This document shows, piece after piece, positions 1 to 10,986 of a stretch of DNA of 32,017 bases. Source of the DNA: Spirogloea muscicola (lineage: Eukaryota; Streptophyta; Zygnematophyceae; Spirogloeales; Spirogloeaceae); contig WELB01000111.1 in the NCBI GenBank assembly GCA_009602725.1, forward strand, positions 431,112-463,128, given 5' to 3'. Numbering within the stretch: the first letter of the stretch is position 1; every line of letters starts with the position of its first letter. Under the pieces are notes generated by a model. That model was not told where the DNA came from and did not search any database. It worked only from the letters and a program-made list of their open reading frames with translations. Position numbers and translations under genes: made by a program.

Positions 1-205
1 GCCGCCGCCGGCGCCGCCGGCGGCGGCAGCGGCGGCGGCCCCGGGGCGGGGGGGGGGGGGGACCAACGAACAAAGTTCGAAGCCAAGGGGACTGCTTCCG
101 GCGGCTAGTCTGTGACTTGCGGCTGCTAACTAGAGGTCACTCAGTGATCTTCCTACATGGTCTTGCATAAGCTGTGTGTTTAGGCGCCTTTCGGCCCTTT
201 GGACC

Positions 206-231
206 TTGTCCATTCTTTCTGGGCTGGCTTT
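206..231 (-). repeat. Dispersed host repeat, copy 1 (26-bp core)
   Basis: These 26 bases are identical to 21073-21098 in the virus-like half. Read on the minus strand, they match near-identical cores on the plus strand at 8839-8864, 9054-9080 and about 14818-14842. The core on that strand contains AAAGCCAGCC followed by an A-rich stretch and GAATG. In several copies it sits in a small hairpin of GGCTGG and GCCAGCC. The family is short and shared between intergenic sites, which suggests a SINE- or MITE-like element, but I could not define its ends. Confidence 0.6.
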
Positions 232-412
232 TCACATCCCCCGCCCCTTGGAATGCTCAATTCCTGGATAATCATCTGCGTGCTGGCCGTGCTCTAGCTG
301 CCGCCTTGGCCATTGTCAAGGGGACTGCTTTTCGGCTGCTAGTCCTTCTGAATGGCGGCTGCTTACCACTTGTCACCAAGTGACCATCCTTCAGGCCTTG
401 TTGAGGACGGTA

Positions 413-476
413 GGACGCTGACGCTTGCCTACCTATACCATGTTGGACGCTGACGCTTGCCTACCTATACCATGTT
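413..476. repeat. Perfect 32-bp tandem repeat, two units
   Basis: Two identical adjacent 32-bp units occupy 413-444 and 445-476. Each begins GGACGCTGACGCTTGC and ends ACCATGTT. No coding role is visible. Confidence 0.9.
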
Positions 477-3400
477 GCTGATTTCTTATTCCAACTTCCT
501 TATACCTGTCAGATCGAGGTCTTCACTTTTGCTTGTCCACCATGTCACCATATGTGACAGTCTGCGGCAAAGCTGAGGCTGTGGGATCACGAAAACACGT
601 TGATGACAGTTGACCCCTTCAACAATTCTGATACCACCCCTGAAGCTGAGTGATGTCAGGAGAGGCGTCTAGGCTCCAGACAAGTTGGTGATCAGCTATC
701 TCCTAAGCCGGCTCCATCCCGTCACGGCCAGCAGGAGAGGCATGGGGTGCAGCGCACCACCGACAGGCAGTTGCTGCTCGAGTGGAACAAGGGGCCATTC
801 GCTTTACTATGACGTACTAAAAGCAATATAAGAACCGCCTGGCTGTAGCAGGTTGAGGGCATTGCGAGTGAAGGGGATCCCATCAGTCAGACTGATCATA
901 GAAATGCCGAGATGACCCCAAATAAAGCAGCTGCAAGGGTCAAGCACTCTTAAGCGTTCACTGGACCGATGTTGGCGAGTGAAGAACAACTGCCAATTGT
1001 GTCTGGTATGGCTGCACACTGCTGCATGGTACTGCAAGTCAACTCCATACTTCCTTCATTCCACAGGAGCTAGGAAATCAAACTCCGACAATAGGTTGAG
1101 AGCTATAAACTCGTATGTGCACTTTTAGCAGACTTTCAGCAAAGCGGCAAGCACCCAACAACTAGGAGTTCAACCACCTGCTCAATCTCACAGCAAGGTT
1201 GTTGAAGCCCCTGTAACGCCTGCCCAGCTCTCGGGGCTGATTGTGAGTCTGTGACCTCTACGTCCAGAGCGCTGCAAAACGAGGACGAGATTCTTGAGGC
1301 TAGTCACTTCAAGGAACCCCTGATAGAAGACCTTAATACAATTTCAAAAATTCTCCCGGACTCTCAAGGTCATCAATTTGGTGCCCATGTTGTTTGGGGT
1401 CATGTTGTATGGAGGAGTGAGATTGTCATGAACAAAATGTCCAAGTCTCAAGCAACCAAGTCTTTGCCGTACTATTTGCGGCAGAGCCCTACCCGGGGCT
1501 ATCTTGGAGGCTCGCAAAGGAATCGCAGTGTGTCACTCAGTAAGAAACCCTGTTTTCAACTGAGCTTCGACAGGTATACGTACGCAGCTGTGCATGCTCA
1601 TCTTGCAGCCCTTGTTCACTGTTGGGGGGCACTTTGCATCAGCAGGCCTGCCTGCTCCAGCGCAATGTGACACGTGCCAGGACAACAGCCACCTTCACAC
1701 GTCCATGCTTGTCACATGCAAGAACTTGAGCTCCAATGGTCCAGTGGTCCAGCACATTGCTGACGACTTGTTGCTTCCCGAGGGCTGATGCTTGGGTGCT
1801 CTGAGTAAGCTGATTCTTTCTGACTGAGAGCGCGATTACAGCTGCCAATTGGATATCAACGTGCTTGTTGCACTATATCTCACTGGGGTACTGTTGCTGC
1901 CTTGCATATGAGGTCGTATGATGCCAGTAAGGTTTCTGCAATCAACAGATGTCATCCTACGAGTTCACGATCCCCTAGCTTGGTCACCAAGGCTCGTTAA
2001 AAAGATCATGCGATAAGCAGTCCAGTACTTTACAGAATGTTTGCTATGCACAAGCCTATGACCGACATGTCTTCCAAGCAAGAGGGGCCTTCTGTGAAGT
2101 GCAAGACAGCACTGACTAGTGATCAACTGACGTGCCTGCAGAATTGGTTGCAAAGTCGATCGGTGTCATGCATGCCCTCCAGCAAATGTATGATGCAAGC
2201 TCGGTGACGCTCTTGCCTTGAAAAGTGGCCAGCTTATGGGCTCCTGGCTGTCGTTAATAAAAGGTGCACTGAATTTGCAACTCCTAAGCAGATTGCCAAG
2301 ATGGGAGAGATTCAGTTGACAAGACGAGATTCTGTTGACAAGACTTGAGCACTTAAAATTTGCAAGAATTTCCACAGTAGGAGCTTGAAAGGAACAAAGA
2401 ATCACTGCAGATGCTTACTTGTACAAGAGTCACAGAAGGCGAATGAGCAAAGCATTCACATCCTTTGACAAGGGAGTGAAGCAAGGGATTGACCAGGGCA
2501 ATAGAAGGCATAGGCTACTTGCGCAGACCAGCAAGGAGGAAGGAGGGGAATACAAAATTGCTCAGCTAAGACCAGCTCGGGCTCCTCTGCAAGTCAGGTC
2601 TTGCTGAGAAGGCGTGACATGGGGCCCTTCCGTAAACGACGGCGCTTCCGATGCTGCACCCCTACTAAGCTGCCCACTGCAATGAAGCCTGCAAGAGAAG
2701 GCAAAGATTAAGATGAGTCAGGATGTCACTGTATGCTCAGATTTCAACCAATACTGTTGCCATGTGCGTGAAGATCCTGTCACTAAGAAGTACCTATAAC
2801 ACTAACTTGACTCGTGAGTTGGTGCACAAAGATTGTCCAGTCATAATATCAGCCGTGGTAGCTGCTCGCGTGAATTGCACATAAATGCCTACCAACAATC
2901 GGGACAGCATTACTGCTAGCACGGAAGTTATCACTAAGCATCCGCTGTACTGCCTTTAGGGAAGGTTTGCAGTGCAACTGGTGGCAGATGGACAGCCTAG
3001 CATGTTAAACTCAACAAGGATTCTGTAAGAGCATCAAGGTCATGCTCTTGAAGGTCCACGGTATCTTACCAAAAGCCACTATGCCAACAGGAAACAGCAC
3101 ATGGAGAAGGTTGGGACTCTCGTTGTCCTCCTGCACAGATATGCTACACCTCATTAAAGCCAGCATGTATGCAGACTGCAGAGCACATATGCACACATAT
3201 CAATCAATCCTTCTCTGTCTCTTCCCATCTGCCACCTTCCCCCTGCGCCTGCCGCCCAGAACACCCCGGCGCGTGCCAGCAGGGGTGCTGTTACGTTGCT
3301 CATTGCTGCCGCTGTGGCGCGAGGTGTATTGCAGGCACAGATGCGCAGGTCTGCATGTACGGCACAGCTCTTCTGCTTTCTGCTCTCCTATCCCTCTAAG

Positions 3401-3479
3401 CACTTTGCCTCCATATCGAAGCATAAGTCAGAGCCTGAGCATGTAGCATGCTTGACTTGGGTGAGAGTCGAAGTAGAGC

Positions 3480-6400
3480 TCAAACCTCGTCCTGAGCCCC
3501 TGGGCCATGCCTCCAGCCCAAGAGGAGGCCGATGCTGGCCACTGTGTCACGTCCGTCGTCCTCCCTGCCACTTCCACTCAACTCGCCACGCCCACCACGC
3601 CCACTATGCTGTGACTGTGACTGCAACTTTGGCTGGTCAAGCCCCTGGGCTGAGGAGACCTTGTTCCCATATTCACTTTCCTGTGCATCCATCTGTCCAG
3701 CTTCACTGTTCATGCCAACTTGTGCTTGGCTTCGTTCCTTGTGCCTCCTCCTCTTGAAGCCCGTGTCTTTGTGCCAATGCCCATCCTTGTCCTTGTGCAA
3801 GTTAGCATGCCTGTCACCCGACGCCTTTGCAGTTGTGGAGTGCATCTCCACGGCCCACCGCCTTCTCTCTGGACCAGGTTTGCTGCTGCTGCTGCTGCTG
3901 CTCAGCAGCGGCCTGTCCTGCCAGGCCTTGTCAGCCCCTCCTTCACCATCTTCTGTCATCCCTTCTCGCTGCTGCGTCAACAGCCTGGGCCGTGCTGAAG
4001 GATGGAGGAACGTAGAGGGAGGCGGAGTGCTCAAGGACAGCAGGCCCCGGGTGTGATGCAGGGGCAGCGGCGAGTTCAAGCCGCAGCTGAGCTCCTTCCC
4101 TAGCACGAGCGAGTAGTCGGAGAAGTTCACCCCACTGCGCCTCACAGGAAGTGGCATGTCCAGGCTCCCCAAGGGGTGTGTCAGGAGGTTGGACGGCTGG
4201 AAGAGGGAAGCATCTCTGGCATTAGCCCCAGAGAAGGCAAGTGCTCTTGTCAGGAGCCAGAAGCAGTCTGAGACCAGGTGAGAGCTGTCAATGCAGTTGG
4301 AGTCTCCAAACACAACAAGACGACCAGCTCCAGCCGTGGTAAGGCCCAGAACGGGCGATATGACCTGGCAATGGCAAGAAGCGCAAAGCCCATGAGGTCC
4401 AGCACATGCTGCTCAGCAAGAGCTGGACAATCTGCCATCCACCGTGCAATCGAGAGCTTTCTTCCTTGCATACTCCTGCATGATCACTGGTGCCAAGAAA
4501 GTATGATGTCTCACCTGTGAGCGACCAGAACCATCTTGCTTTGAGCTTCCGCCGGTGGCTCCAGCAGTCGTGTCTTGCAAAGGAAAGTGGTGGACATAGC
4601 CCCCTGCTGGGAATCTTATCAAGTCAGTCCCAGAAGCAAAATGTGCTCTCTGCTCCCCGATTTGAATAGGGCCTGACAGCACTGACGCCCCAAAGGCTAC
4701 TCCAAACGGGCTCAGAAGCTCATTCAGAGCTGGGACATTTGCTCCGCCAGTCGCTGGGGTCCACCAGCTCCTTGTGTTGTCGTCAAAGAATCGCATCCTC
4801 TGCATGGTCGCGACATGGAACCAGTCTGCAAACACAACCACTCCGAGGCCGAGGTCCATGACATCGGATGCTAACTTGGACACCTCCTCCTTGTGGTACT
4901 CATCCTGGTGCATCAATAGACACAAGAGCATGCAAAGGTCAGCACTTTCAAATGAGATGCTAAGGCTTTTCATGACTTCATAGGTCTCGACTCGAGCGTC
5001 AAATCAGAAGCCACAGGGCCACACAAGGGAGGGCTCCAAGACTAAACTTGCGTGCGAGCAATTGAACATGAAGCAGCAGAGGAGAGGCATTCACCAAGAC
5101 GCATGGCATTTACCTCAAGATCAACAAGAAGCAGAGTACCATACAGGCTGGCATTGAAGCAAGTGAGCGGCGACCCAAGGATCTCGACATGATATCCAGC
5201 ATCCTTCATGGCATCGTAGGCACCGTGGAAATTGGTGTGAAGGTGATCTCCATGCCAATCCAGGATGTCATTCCGCACGTCCAGTGAGTCTCGTGGGATG
5301 TACCCTGGAGGGTATCTCACGTTATGGAACTGGTCCCACAGGACCCTCTGTGCTCGAGCTGGAGTAGGGATGACTCCCACCCTCAGCTCCAGGCGGCAGT
5401 CCCAGCGGCGCTCCTTGGATTCACCTCGGCCAGGTGGTGCGACCACGGTCAGGGTCACCGTGCCTTCCAGGACGCCCTCAAATGCCCTGCCTTCTTCCTT
5501 GACCCGCAGGAACAGCCCCAGGTAGCCGGTCCACGGCCAGATGACCTCCGAATACGTGAAAGTCACCTCAAGAAGTGAGGCATTTGGGGATGAGGGTGAA
5601 GGATGGAAGAGCGGCGGTGCCTCCAGCCAACCCACTACTCCCATGCCATTCAGGATTGTTGCGTTGAAGATGACTGGCATGGCTGTGGCATACAGTGGCT
5701 GTCTGCAGAAGGGCCAGCTGTATGGGCAGTCTGTGAGGTCAAGCTTGCTGGGGAGGATGCTTGCACGCGGCACGTAGTCAGCCAGCACTGCGTAAGAGCC
5801 GAGCCTGGGCGAGGGGACAGCAGATATGCAGCATCAATCACTGATGGGGGAACGTGCATCACAAATTGTCACCACATCTAGCATCCCAGGACTTGGCGTG
5901 GGAGCCTGGGAAGCTCAAGTGTGCTTTTTTATTCCCTCAGGGCGGCAGAAACACAGCAGTAAGTTGATGGTGGACACCTCACTAGGGAGCAGTCGGAAGG
6001 ATTGCTCACAGGTTGAGGCGGCCGGCGCCCTGCTCAAACATGGTGGTGGACTCCAGCAGCAGTGCTCCCTCCACAAGGGCCTGCTTCATACTTGCCGGAT
6101 TGAGAATGTCCCATCTCCTATCCTCCGGAACTACAGAAGCCAGGAGGCAGACTGCCCCAGCCACCACAGGAGACGCCACCGACGTCCCTGACAAGGACTT
6201 GCAGCCACCTCCTATCCTTGACCCCACCACCTCCCGCCCGTATGCAACGATGTCCGGCTTCACCCTGCCATACCTGCAAGCCAATGCACACCACAGCAAA
6301 ACCAGTTGATCGTCTTCCTTGCATAGACGTCTGAGATGACTGGGGCTGGAAGGGTCAGGGTGTGGGAGGGTGAATCTGCCTCACCCATGAGGAATCTCCC

Positions 6401-8649
6401 ATGTGCTCATGCCCCGAGAAGAGAATGATGCAATGTGGTCTGAGTAGTCTATCCCTCCAACACCAATAACATCCCCCTGATCGGCAGGGTTGTTGAGGGT
6501 TCCATATAGAGGTCCATCGTTCCCGATGGCCGACACCATGATGATGTTGTTGGCCGTCAACTCCCAGACCTGCCATCAATGAATAGTTGGGCTGGTCAGC
6601 CACTTGCAAGTGAAAATTAAATCTGGACTTGGCATCCAATACGACGTGCAGCTTCAGAAGGCCACGTGTTAGTCGAAAGATGACCCTGATCTCTGGCTGC
6701 TGCAAGCTCTTCACAATAATGTGCAAGCAACAAACAGTACCTTCTCTACGAAGGGGCTGTCCATGTAATCTGGCCCACCAATGCTGAGGTTGAGGACGTT
6801 CATCTTCGTGGCTATGGCGTAGTTGAAAGCGTCAAGAAACCATGAAGTATATGACACCTACTCCAGAGCCATCACTTACAAGTCAGTGAGACAAGTGACT
6901 GCCCTGACCTCGCTGCTCTCTGCATGTGCAAGCCTCTGACACCCTACTTACCAAGCATGCTTCTGCATGCCTGCACATTGCAACTTGACAGAAGGTACCT
7001 AGTAGCGGCAGCCAAGTGGAATGAGCAGTGCAGAACGCTTGGTGCAGAATGCAAATATTTGGCAGTGCAATCCCGGCAACTAACAAGAGCCAGGGTCTCC
7101 CCACTCCATGCTACTGTCGAATCCGTGAGGTGCTTACTTGAGCATTGGTAAAGACACGAAAGGCATAGATACGGGCATCGGGTGCAAAGCCAAGGCATTC
7201 AGCGTCCTGGCTGCAGATGACACCAGCCACAAAGGTACCGTGGCCTAAGCTGTCGTTCAGAGTATCCTCTGTCGTCCAGTTTGTTCTTTCCTGCGCAGCT
7301 CGTGCAGGGAAGGTGCACTTGGTGAGGTAGTGAGCAACTCACTGAAGGATTGGAACAACTAGTGACGCCATCTGAGCAAGTACGAGCTTGTAGTCTTTGA
7401 CTTGGAGAGAAAGCGATCCTGCCCTCGAGCTCAACGCAGCACGAGCTGACACACCTCTATGTTCCGGAAGTGAGGGTGATCTGCTCGAACACCCGTGTCA
7501 AAAATGGCCATCTTGACATTGGCACCTGAGTATCCTTTGGCCCAGAGTTGCTCAGCTTCAAAGACCGAGGTTATCTGGGACCTCTGCAAGTGCAAGACAA
7601 GCCCACACTTTGCACTGAGTCCATCGCATAGCAGGCCTCGCCTGTGTGAGTGATGACCAGCACGTCTCAGCACATGCTGCGCTAAGGCGCGTGCATTATG
7701 TGCAGGGGCTTGGTGAGGGCATGCACAACACAGACGGTAATATTGGCAGGTCAGCATGTGCCCATGAGTAACAGCCGGCGTTGAGGATGACGGGGCGAAT
7801 CAGGCTCAAAGAGCCGTGACACCAGTGTCAAAAGCATGGGACTGATTTGCCAGGGTGGACTTGAGCCACACACCCTCTGTCCGCGACCGACTCTGAAGAT
7901 TGGGGCAATGACCCTTGACCCTGGGCCCCAAAGCGGGAGCTCACTTGGGCAAGCAGTCGCCGGCTGTGGTCTGCAAGCGAGGCGTTGCCCCAAGTCGGCC
8001 CGTAGCTGCCTCCAGCGTCCTCCCCGCTCTCAAAGGACATGTGCGTGCGCAAGCGCCCCGGGGGCTTGCACACAGGGCCGCTCCGAGCGTACGGCGCGTC
8101 GGCTGCATCCTCCCCGTCATCCGGCTCCAGCCAAGCCTCCGCCTCCGCCTCCGCCCTGCTTGCAGCCTGCTCCCCCCCCCTCCTCCTCGACGCGGACGGC
8201 CGCGTTCCCGCCCGGTGTGCAAGGCCGTCCTGACGCAACCCCGCCTCGGCCTCCGCCCGGAGGCCCCTCCTGCGGGGCGCCTGGAGCAGCGTGCGCGTGT
8301 ACCGGACCTGGCGGTGCACGTCCTTCACGTGGTCGAGGCTGCGCAGGAGGTCGAGCGCGGGGCAGCCGTCGGCGATGCGGAGGAGGCCGAAGTCGGTGGG
8401 GAAGGCGGCGGCGGGGTTGTCGCGCGGAACCCACTGCCACCCGCCGGGCGCCTGCGGGCCCAGCGGCCCGCTCTCCAGCTGGGCGACGTGGTCGGCCGCA
8501 TGGCGGTAGCTGCGGAAGCGCACGATCCAGTCGCCCGGCACGGCCTGCGGAGGCGGGCAGGTGGCGTTGGGCGAGGGGCTGGCGGCGGGGAGGAGGGCGG
8601 CGAGGAGGGCGGCGAGGAGGGCGAGGAGGAGCGGGGGCGGGCAGCGCAT
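3480..8649 (-). CDS. S1P: Site-1 protease (S1P, subtilase of the SBT6.1 type), 9 exons
   Basis: A membrane-bound serine protease of the Golgi/ER that cleaves bZIP-type transcription factors and other secretory substrates. Exons on the minus strand are 7945-8649, 7455-7583, 7138-7290, 6741-6857, 6385-6569, 6010-6273, 5114-5804, 4515-4904 and 3480-4364, joining in phase to about 1172 aa (family usually about 1040-1050). I see a signal peptide at residues 1 to about 26, a prodomain containing [11 protein letters not shown], catalytic Asp264 (DTG), His295 (GHGTF), oxyanion Asn385 (GND) and Ser461 (SGTSVASP). After these comes the long S1P-specific region with [17 protein letters not shown] and [10 protein letters not shown]. 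The C-terminal motif [11 protein letters not shown]...VLGKEL is plant-like. I chose the ATG at 8649 because it starts the signal peptide; an in-frame ATG lies upstream at 8820. The last exon carries a poly-Ser run (a CTG/CAG repeat near 3880-3906). It shows no clear C-terminal transmembrane helix, so the 3' end may be mis-modelled. Confidence 0.94.
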
Positions 8650-8794
8650 CGTCCGCGCCGGGGGGGAGGGACTGCAGGCCAGGCGCGCGGGGGGGACGTG
8701 GTGCGGCCTCGGGTTCGGGCCCCAGCCGCGGGGCGGGGCTCGGGGCTCGTTGGGACCGACGCCCCTTGTCCTTGGCCCCACAGGCCCTCCATCA

Positions 8795-8870
8795 AAGAAG
8801 AAGGAAGAAGGCTCGCCCATAGAGAAAGAGGGGCTGGCAAAGCCAGCTCAAAAAGAATGGACAATTTCCA
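8795..8870 (+). repeat. Dispersed host repeat, copy 2
   Basis: Contains GGGGCTGGCAAAGCCAGC followed by an A-run and GAATGGACAA, matching the cores at 206-231 and 21073-21098 in reverse complement with two mismatches. GGCTGG-CAAA-GCCAGC forms a small hairpin. It lies just upstream of the site-1 protease start codon on the opposite strand. Confidence 0.6.
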
Positions 8871-9039
8871 AAGCCGAGAGGAAGATGAAGGACTCCTCTA
8901 CTCTACCAATCACGACAACATACTAGGGAAGCTCAGTACCCGCGAGTGAGCAACATCAGGTCCGAGTAGCTCGAGGCAGGGAAGGAGGCACTCCGCCGAG
9001 ACCCGGAGGCAACGGCAGAAGAAGTGGCACTCCCAATGG

Positions 9040-9085
9040 GGGCAAGGGCTGCGAAAAGCCAGCCCAAAAAGAATGCACAAAGGCT
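9040..9085 (+). repeat. Dispersed host repeat, copy 3
   Basis: Contains AAAAGCCAGCCCAAAAAGAA followed by TGCACAA. This is the same core as the other copies with a single G-to-C change near its end. Confidence 0.55.
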
Positions 9086-9162
9086 CAGAGGGGCCTAAGA
9101 GCGGTGAGCAGCTACAAAGGGGCCTGAGGATGCAATGGTAAAACAGGGGGAGGATGGATCAC

Positions 9163-9597
9163 TCAATAAGTACGAGTGAGGAGCCTCAGATCCGACAGAC
9201 TAGCTGCCGGCAAGCTATCACCCTGACGAAAGCCAGAGCCCGCAGCGAGAGCACGGCCAGCTCGCAGATGCAGAGCGTGGGCCATGGACCGCTGCAGGGA
9301 TACAGAGAGGGCCAGAGCGCGTCCTGCGCGCGTGTGGACAGCGTGGGCAAGGGATCGCTGGAACGATACCGCCAAGCGCATGCGAAAGACCTGGGCGAGC
9401 GACCCGGCGGCGTTGAAGCCGGGCAGCGCCCCGGGCGGACCCGACCGCCGATCAATAGCCTGACGAGCAGGCCGCTGGAGGAGATCCAGCCAGCGGCTGC
9501 CGAAGGCCCCGTGAACATCGATCGCCAGGGCCGCGAACTCATCACCGACCGGGTGATCGGCATATTTTCGCTCTTTTGCCCATCCATCACTCGACAC
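9163..9597 (-). pseudogene. Possible retroelement C-terminal remnant
   Basis: A 144-codon open frame, rich in Arg, Ala and Leu, with an internal duplication: SFQRSLAHAVHTRAGRALAL is followed by SLQRSMAHALHLRAGRALA. The segment AFGSRWLDLLQRPARQA and the Arg/Ala-rich helical tail resemble the tails of reverse-transcriptase polyproteins in green-algal repeats. That is an impression only: no catalytic motif (such as a YxDD box) is present. It lies next to dispersed repeat copies, which favours a mobile-element remnant over a gene. An overlapping open frame on the other strand (9154-9837) shows nothing better. Confidence 0.25.
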
Positions 9598-10186
9598 ACA
9601 ACTCCATTCCTCTTTTTATTCCTCGCTTCCGCTCCTTGGCCTGCCCCGCCGCCTGTCAGCGTGTCAATGTGCCAAGCCTTTCATATCTGTCCATGTGCTT
9701 GCCTCCGTACTTGGCCACTCGGGCCCTCCATCACTCACACCACACTCCATTTCCTTGCCCTGCCCCACTGTCCGCTCCCACCACCCCTCAAGAGCTTGTC
9801 GATTGCCGTCCGGTTTCGGGCATCAGTTATGTGCTGACTCGTGGTTACTGAGCGGGTCAGCTTAGCAGCAGGTGACGTACATTTGTCAATGTGCTTGCCT
9901 TTGTACTTAGCCACATATGGCCCTCCATCTAGAAATACACACGCATTTTTCTCCCGGCAGGTGGCAAGCGACGCCTCGTCGTGGACGTCATCCTCACTGG
10001 TAGCTTCCAAAACAAGGGGCCCTGCTACTTCTGAGGCCGGCCGTGCTGTGAAGGTGGTCGAGCAGAAGAAGGCTCCAGAATAAGCACAAAGTCCACCCTG
10101 CTGTAAATTCCTTCTACCTGCTGGCCACTGACTTCCACGGGTGTTACTGGGCCCACTGACTCTTGCTACTCTCTCTGCTGGCCTCT

Positions 10187-10233
10187 CAAGCTGACCAGCG
10201 GCGCAGCGAGCAGGGTGTAGCACTTCCTGGAGG
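10187..10233 (-). repeat. Dispersed repeat, 5' part, inverted copy
   Basis: In reverse complement this matches 14715-14762 almost base for base, around AAGTGCT.CACCCTGCTCG and GCCGCTGGTCAGCTTGAG. At the 14.7-kb copy this segment lies about 60 bases upstream of the GCCAGCCC core, so both parts probably belong to one longer element. Confidence 0.6.
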
Positions 10234-10986
10234 CTCCGTGCCTTTGTAGCTTGTGTCCTGCTACCACATGCGCTATCCATGTCTCTCCAGCGATGCCCAC
10301 ATTGCTTGCTTTGCAGTACGAGCCGGTCGCCTCCTGCAGCAGCCTCTGCGGGGGTGCTCTTCCTCCCCTCAGCTCACCTGACTTACTGTTGCTGAAACCG
10401 GGGTACAAAGCGCGCCCTCTTTGTCTAGCCTGTGGCTCCGCTAACACAGATATGAACACACTCTCTGCATGCACCCGGCTGCTACTACAGCCGCTCTTTA
10501 GATATCTCCAGCAGCTTTGGTGTAGCCCTCCGTCCTGCCCAAACCTCAGGCCGACTCTTTCGTGTGCTTCGTGTGGCATGGCCTTCACACAGATCACATT
10601 GCCCTCCTTTCGAAGAGTCTTTGATCCAAGCCGCCACCCCAACCCCCACACCACCATCACCACCCGCCACCACTGCTCACACATGGCCTCCCCCTCTCTT
10701 AATACACACGCATTTATTGCTCATGTCTCATCCTCCTTACAATCTCCCGTTTCCGGCTCTTCCTCCTACTTGTAGATGCCCGTGAGGACATGCCGCACCC
10801 CAAAGCATAGCCCACAGCTCACAGCCTGCAGCCAACCATGCATGCGCATGCTCATCAGCACCATCGAGCTGGAGAGCAAGGTGCCCCTTGCCAAGGTAAC
10901 CGTCTCAGCAGGGTATCAGATCCCCATCCACGCCGACCTGTGCCTGTGCTAAGTGAGAGAGGCAAGTGATAGTTGGAGGCAAGGAG

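Larger units (their letters stand above)
1..3479. other. Host region without a recognisable gene
   Basis: The first 60 bases are a GCC/GGC-rich tract ending in a run of G. Beyond that I see only short reading frames on both strands, none with a family motif I recognise. The longest, at 1251-1670 on the plus strand, shows no domain and could be chance or an exon. The stretch lies downstream of the minus-strand site-1 protease gene, so its right edge probably includes that gene's 3' untranslated region. It also holds a tandem repeat and one copy of the dispersed host repeat, listed separately. Spliced genes with short exons could be hidden here. Confidence 0.4.
8650..10986. other. Host intergenic region with repeats
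   Basis: Lies between the start of the site-1 protease gene and the 3' end of ALG7, both on the minus strand. It should contain the protease promoter, but I see no clear TATA-type element. Three repeat cores of the dispersed family are present (8839-8864, 9054-9080 and an inverted one at 10187-10233). The block 9163-9597 is listed separately. Two diverged copies of one sequence occur near 9690-9720 and 9886-9912 (shared CAATGTGCTTGCCT and TACTT-GCCAC). Open frames here look like by-products of GC-rich sequence. Confidence 0.5.

Noticed and set aside
1251-1670. A host gene on the plus strand
   Set aside because: Single 139-codon frame without motifs, clear splice continuation or neighbours supporting it.
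3532-4056. Plus-strand frame with a poly-Leu tract
   Set aside because: It is the complement of the poly-Ser part of the site-1 protease last exon.
7836-8949. Long plus-strand open frames (328 and 344 codons) over the first exon of the site-1 protease
   Set aside because: They are antisense to a well-supported exon and arise from its GC-rich codon pattern; the translations are low-complexity Arg/Gly/Pro/Ala sequence.
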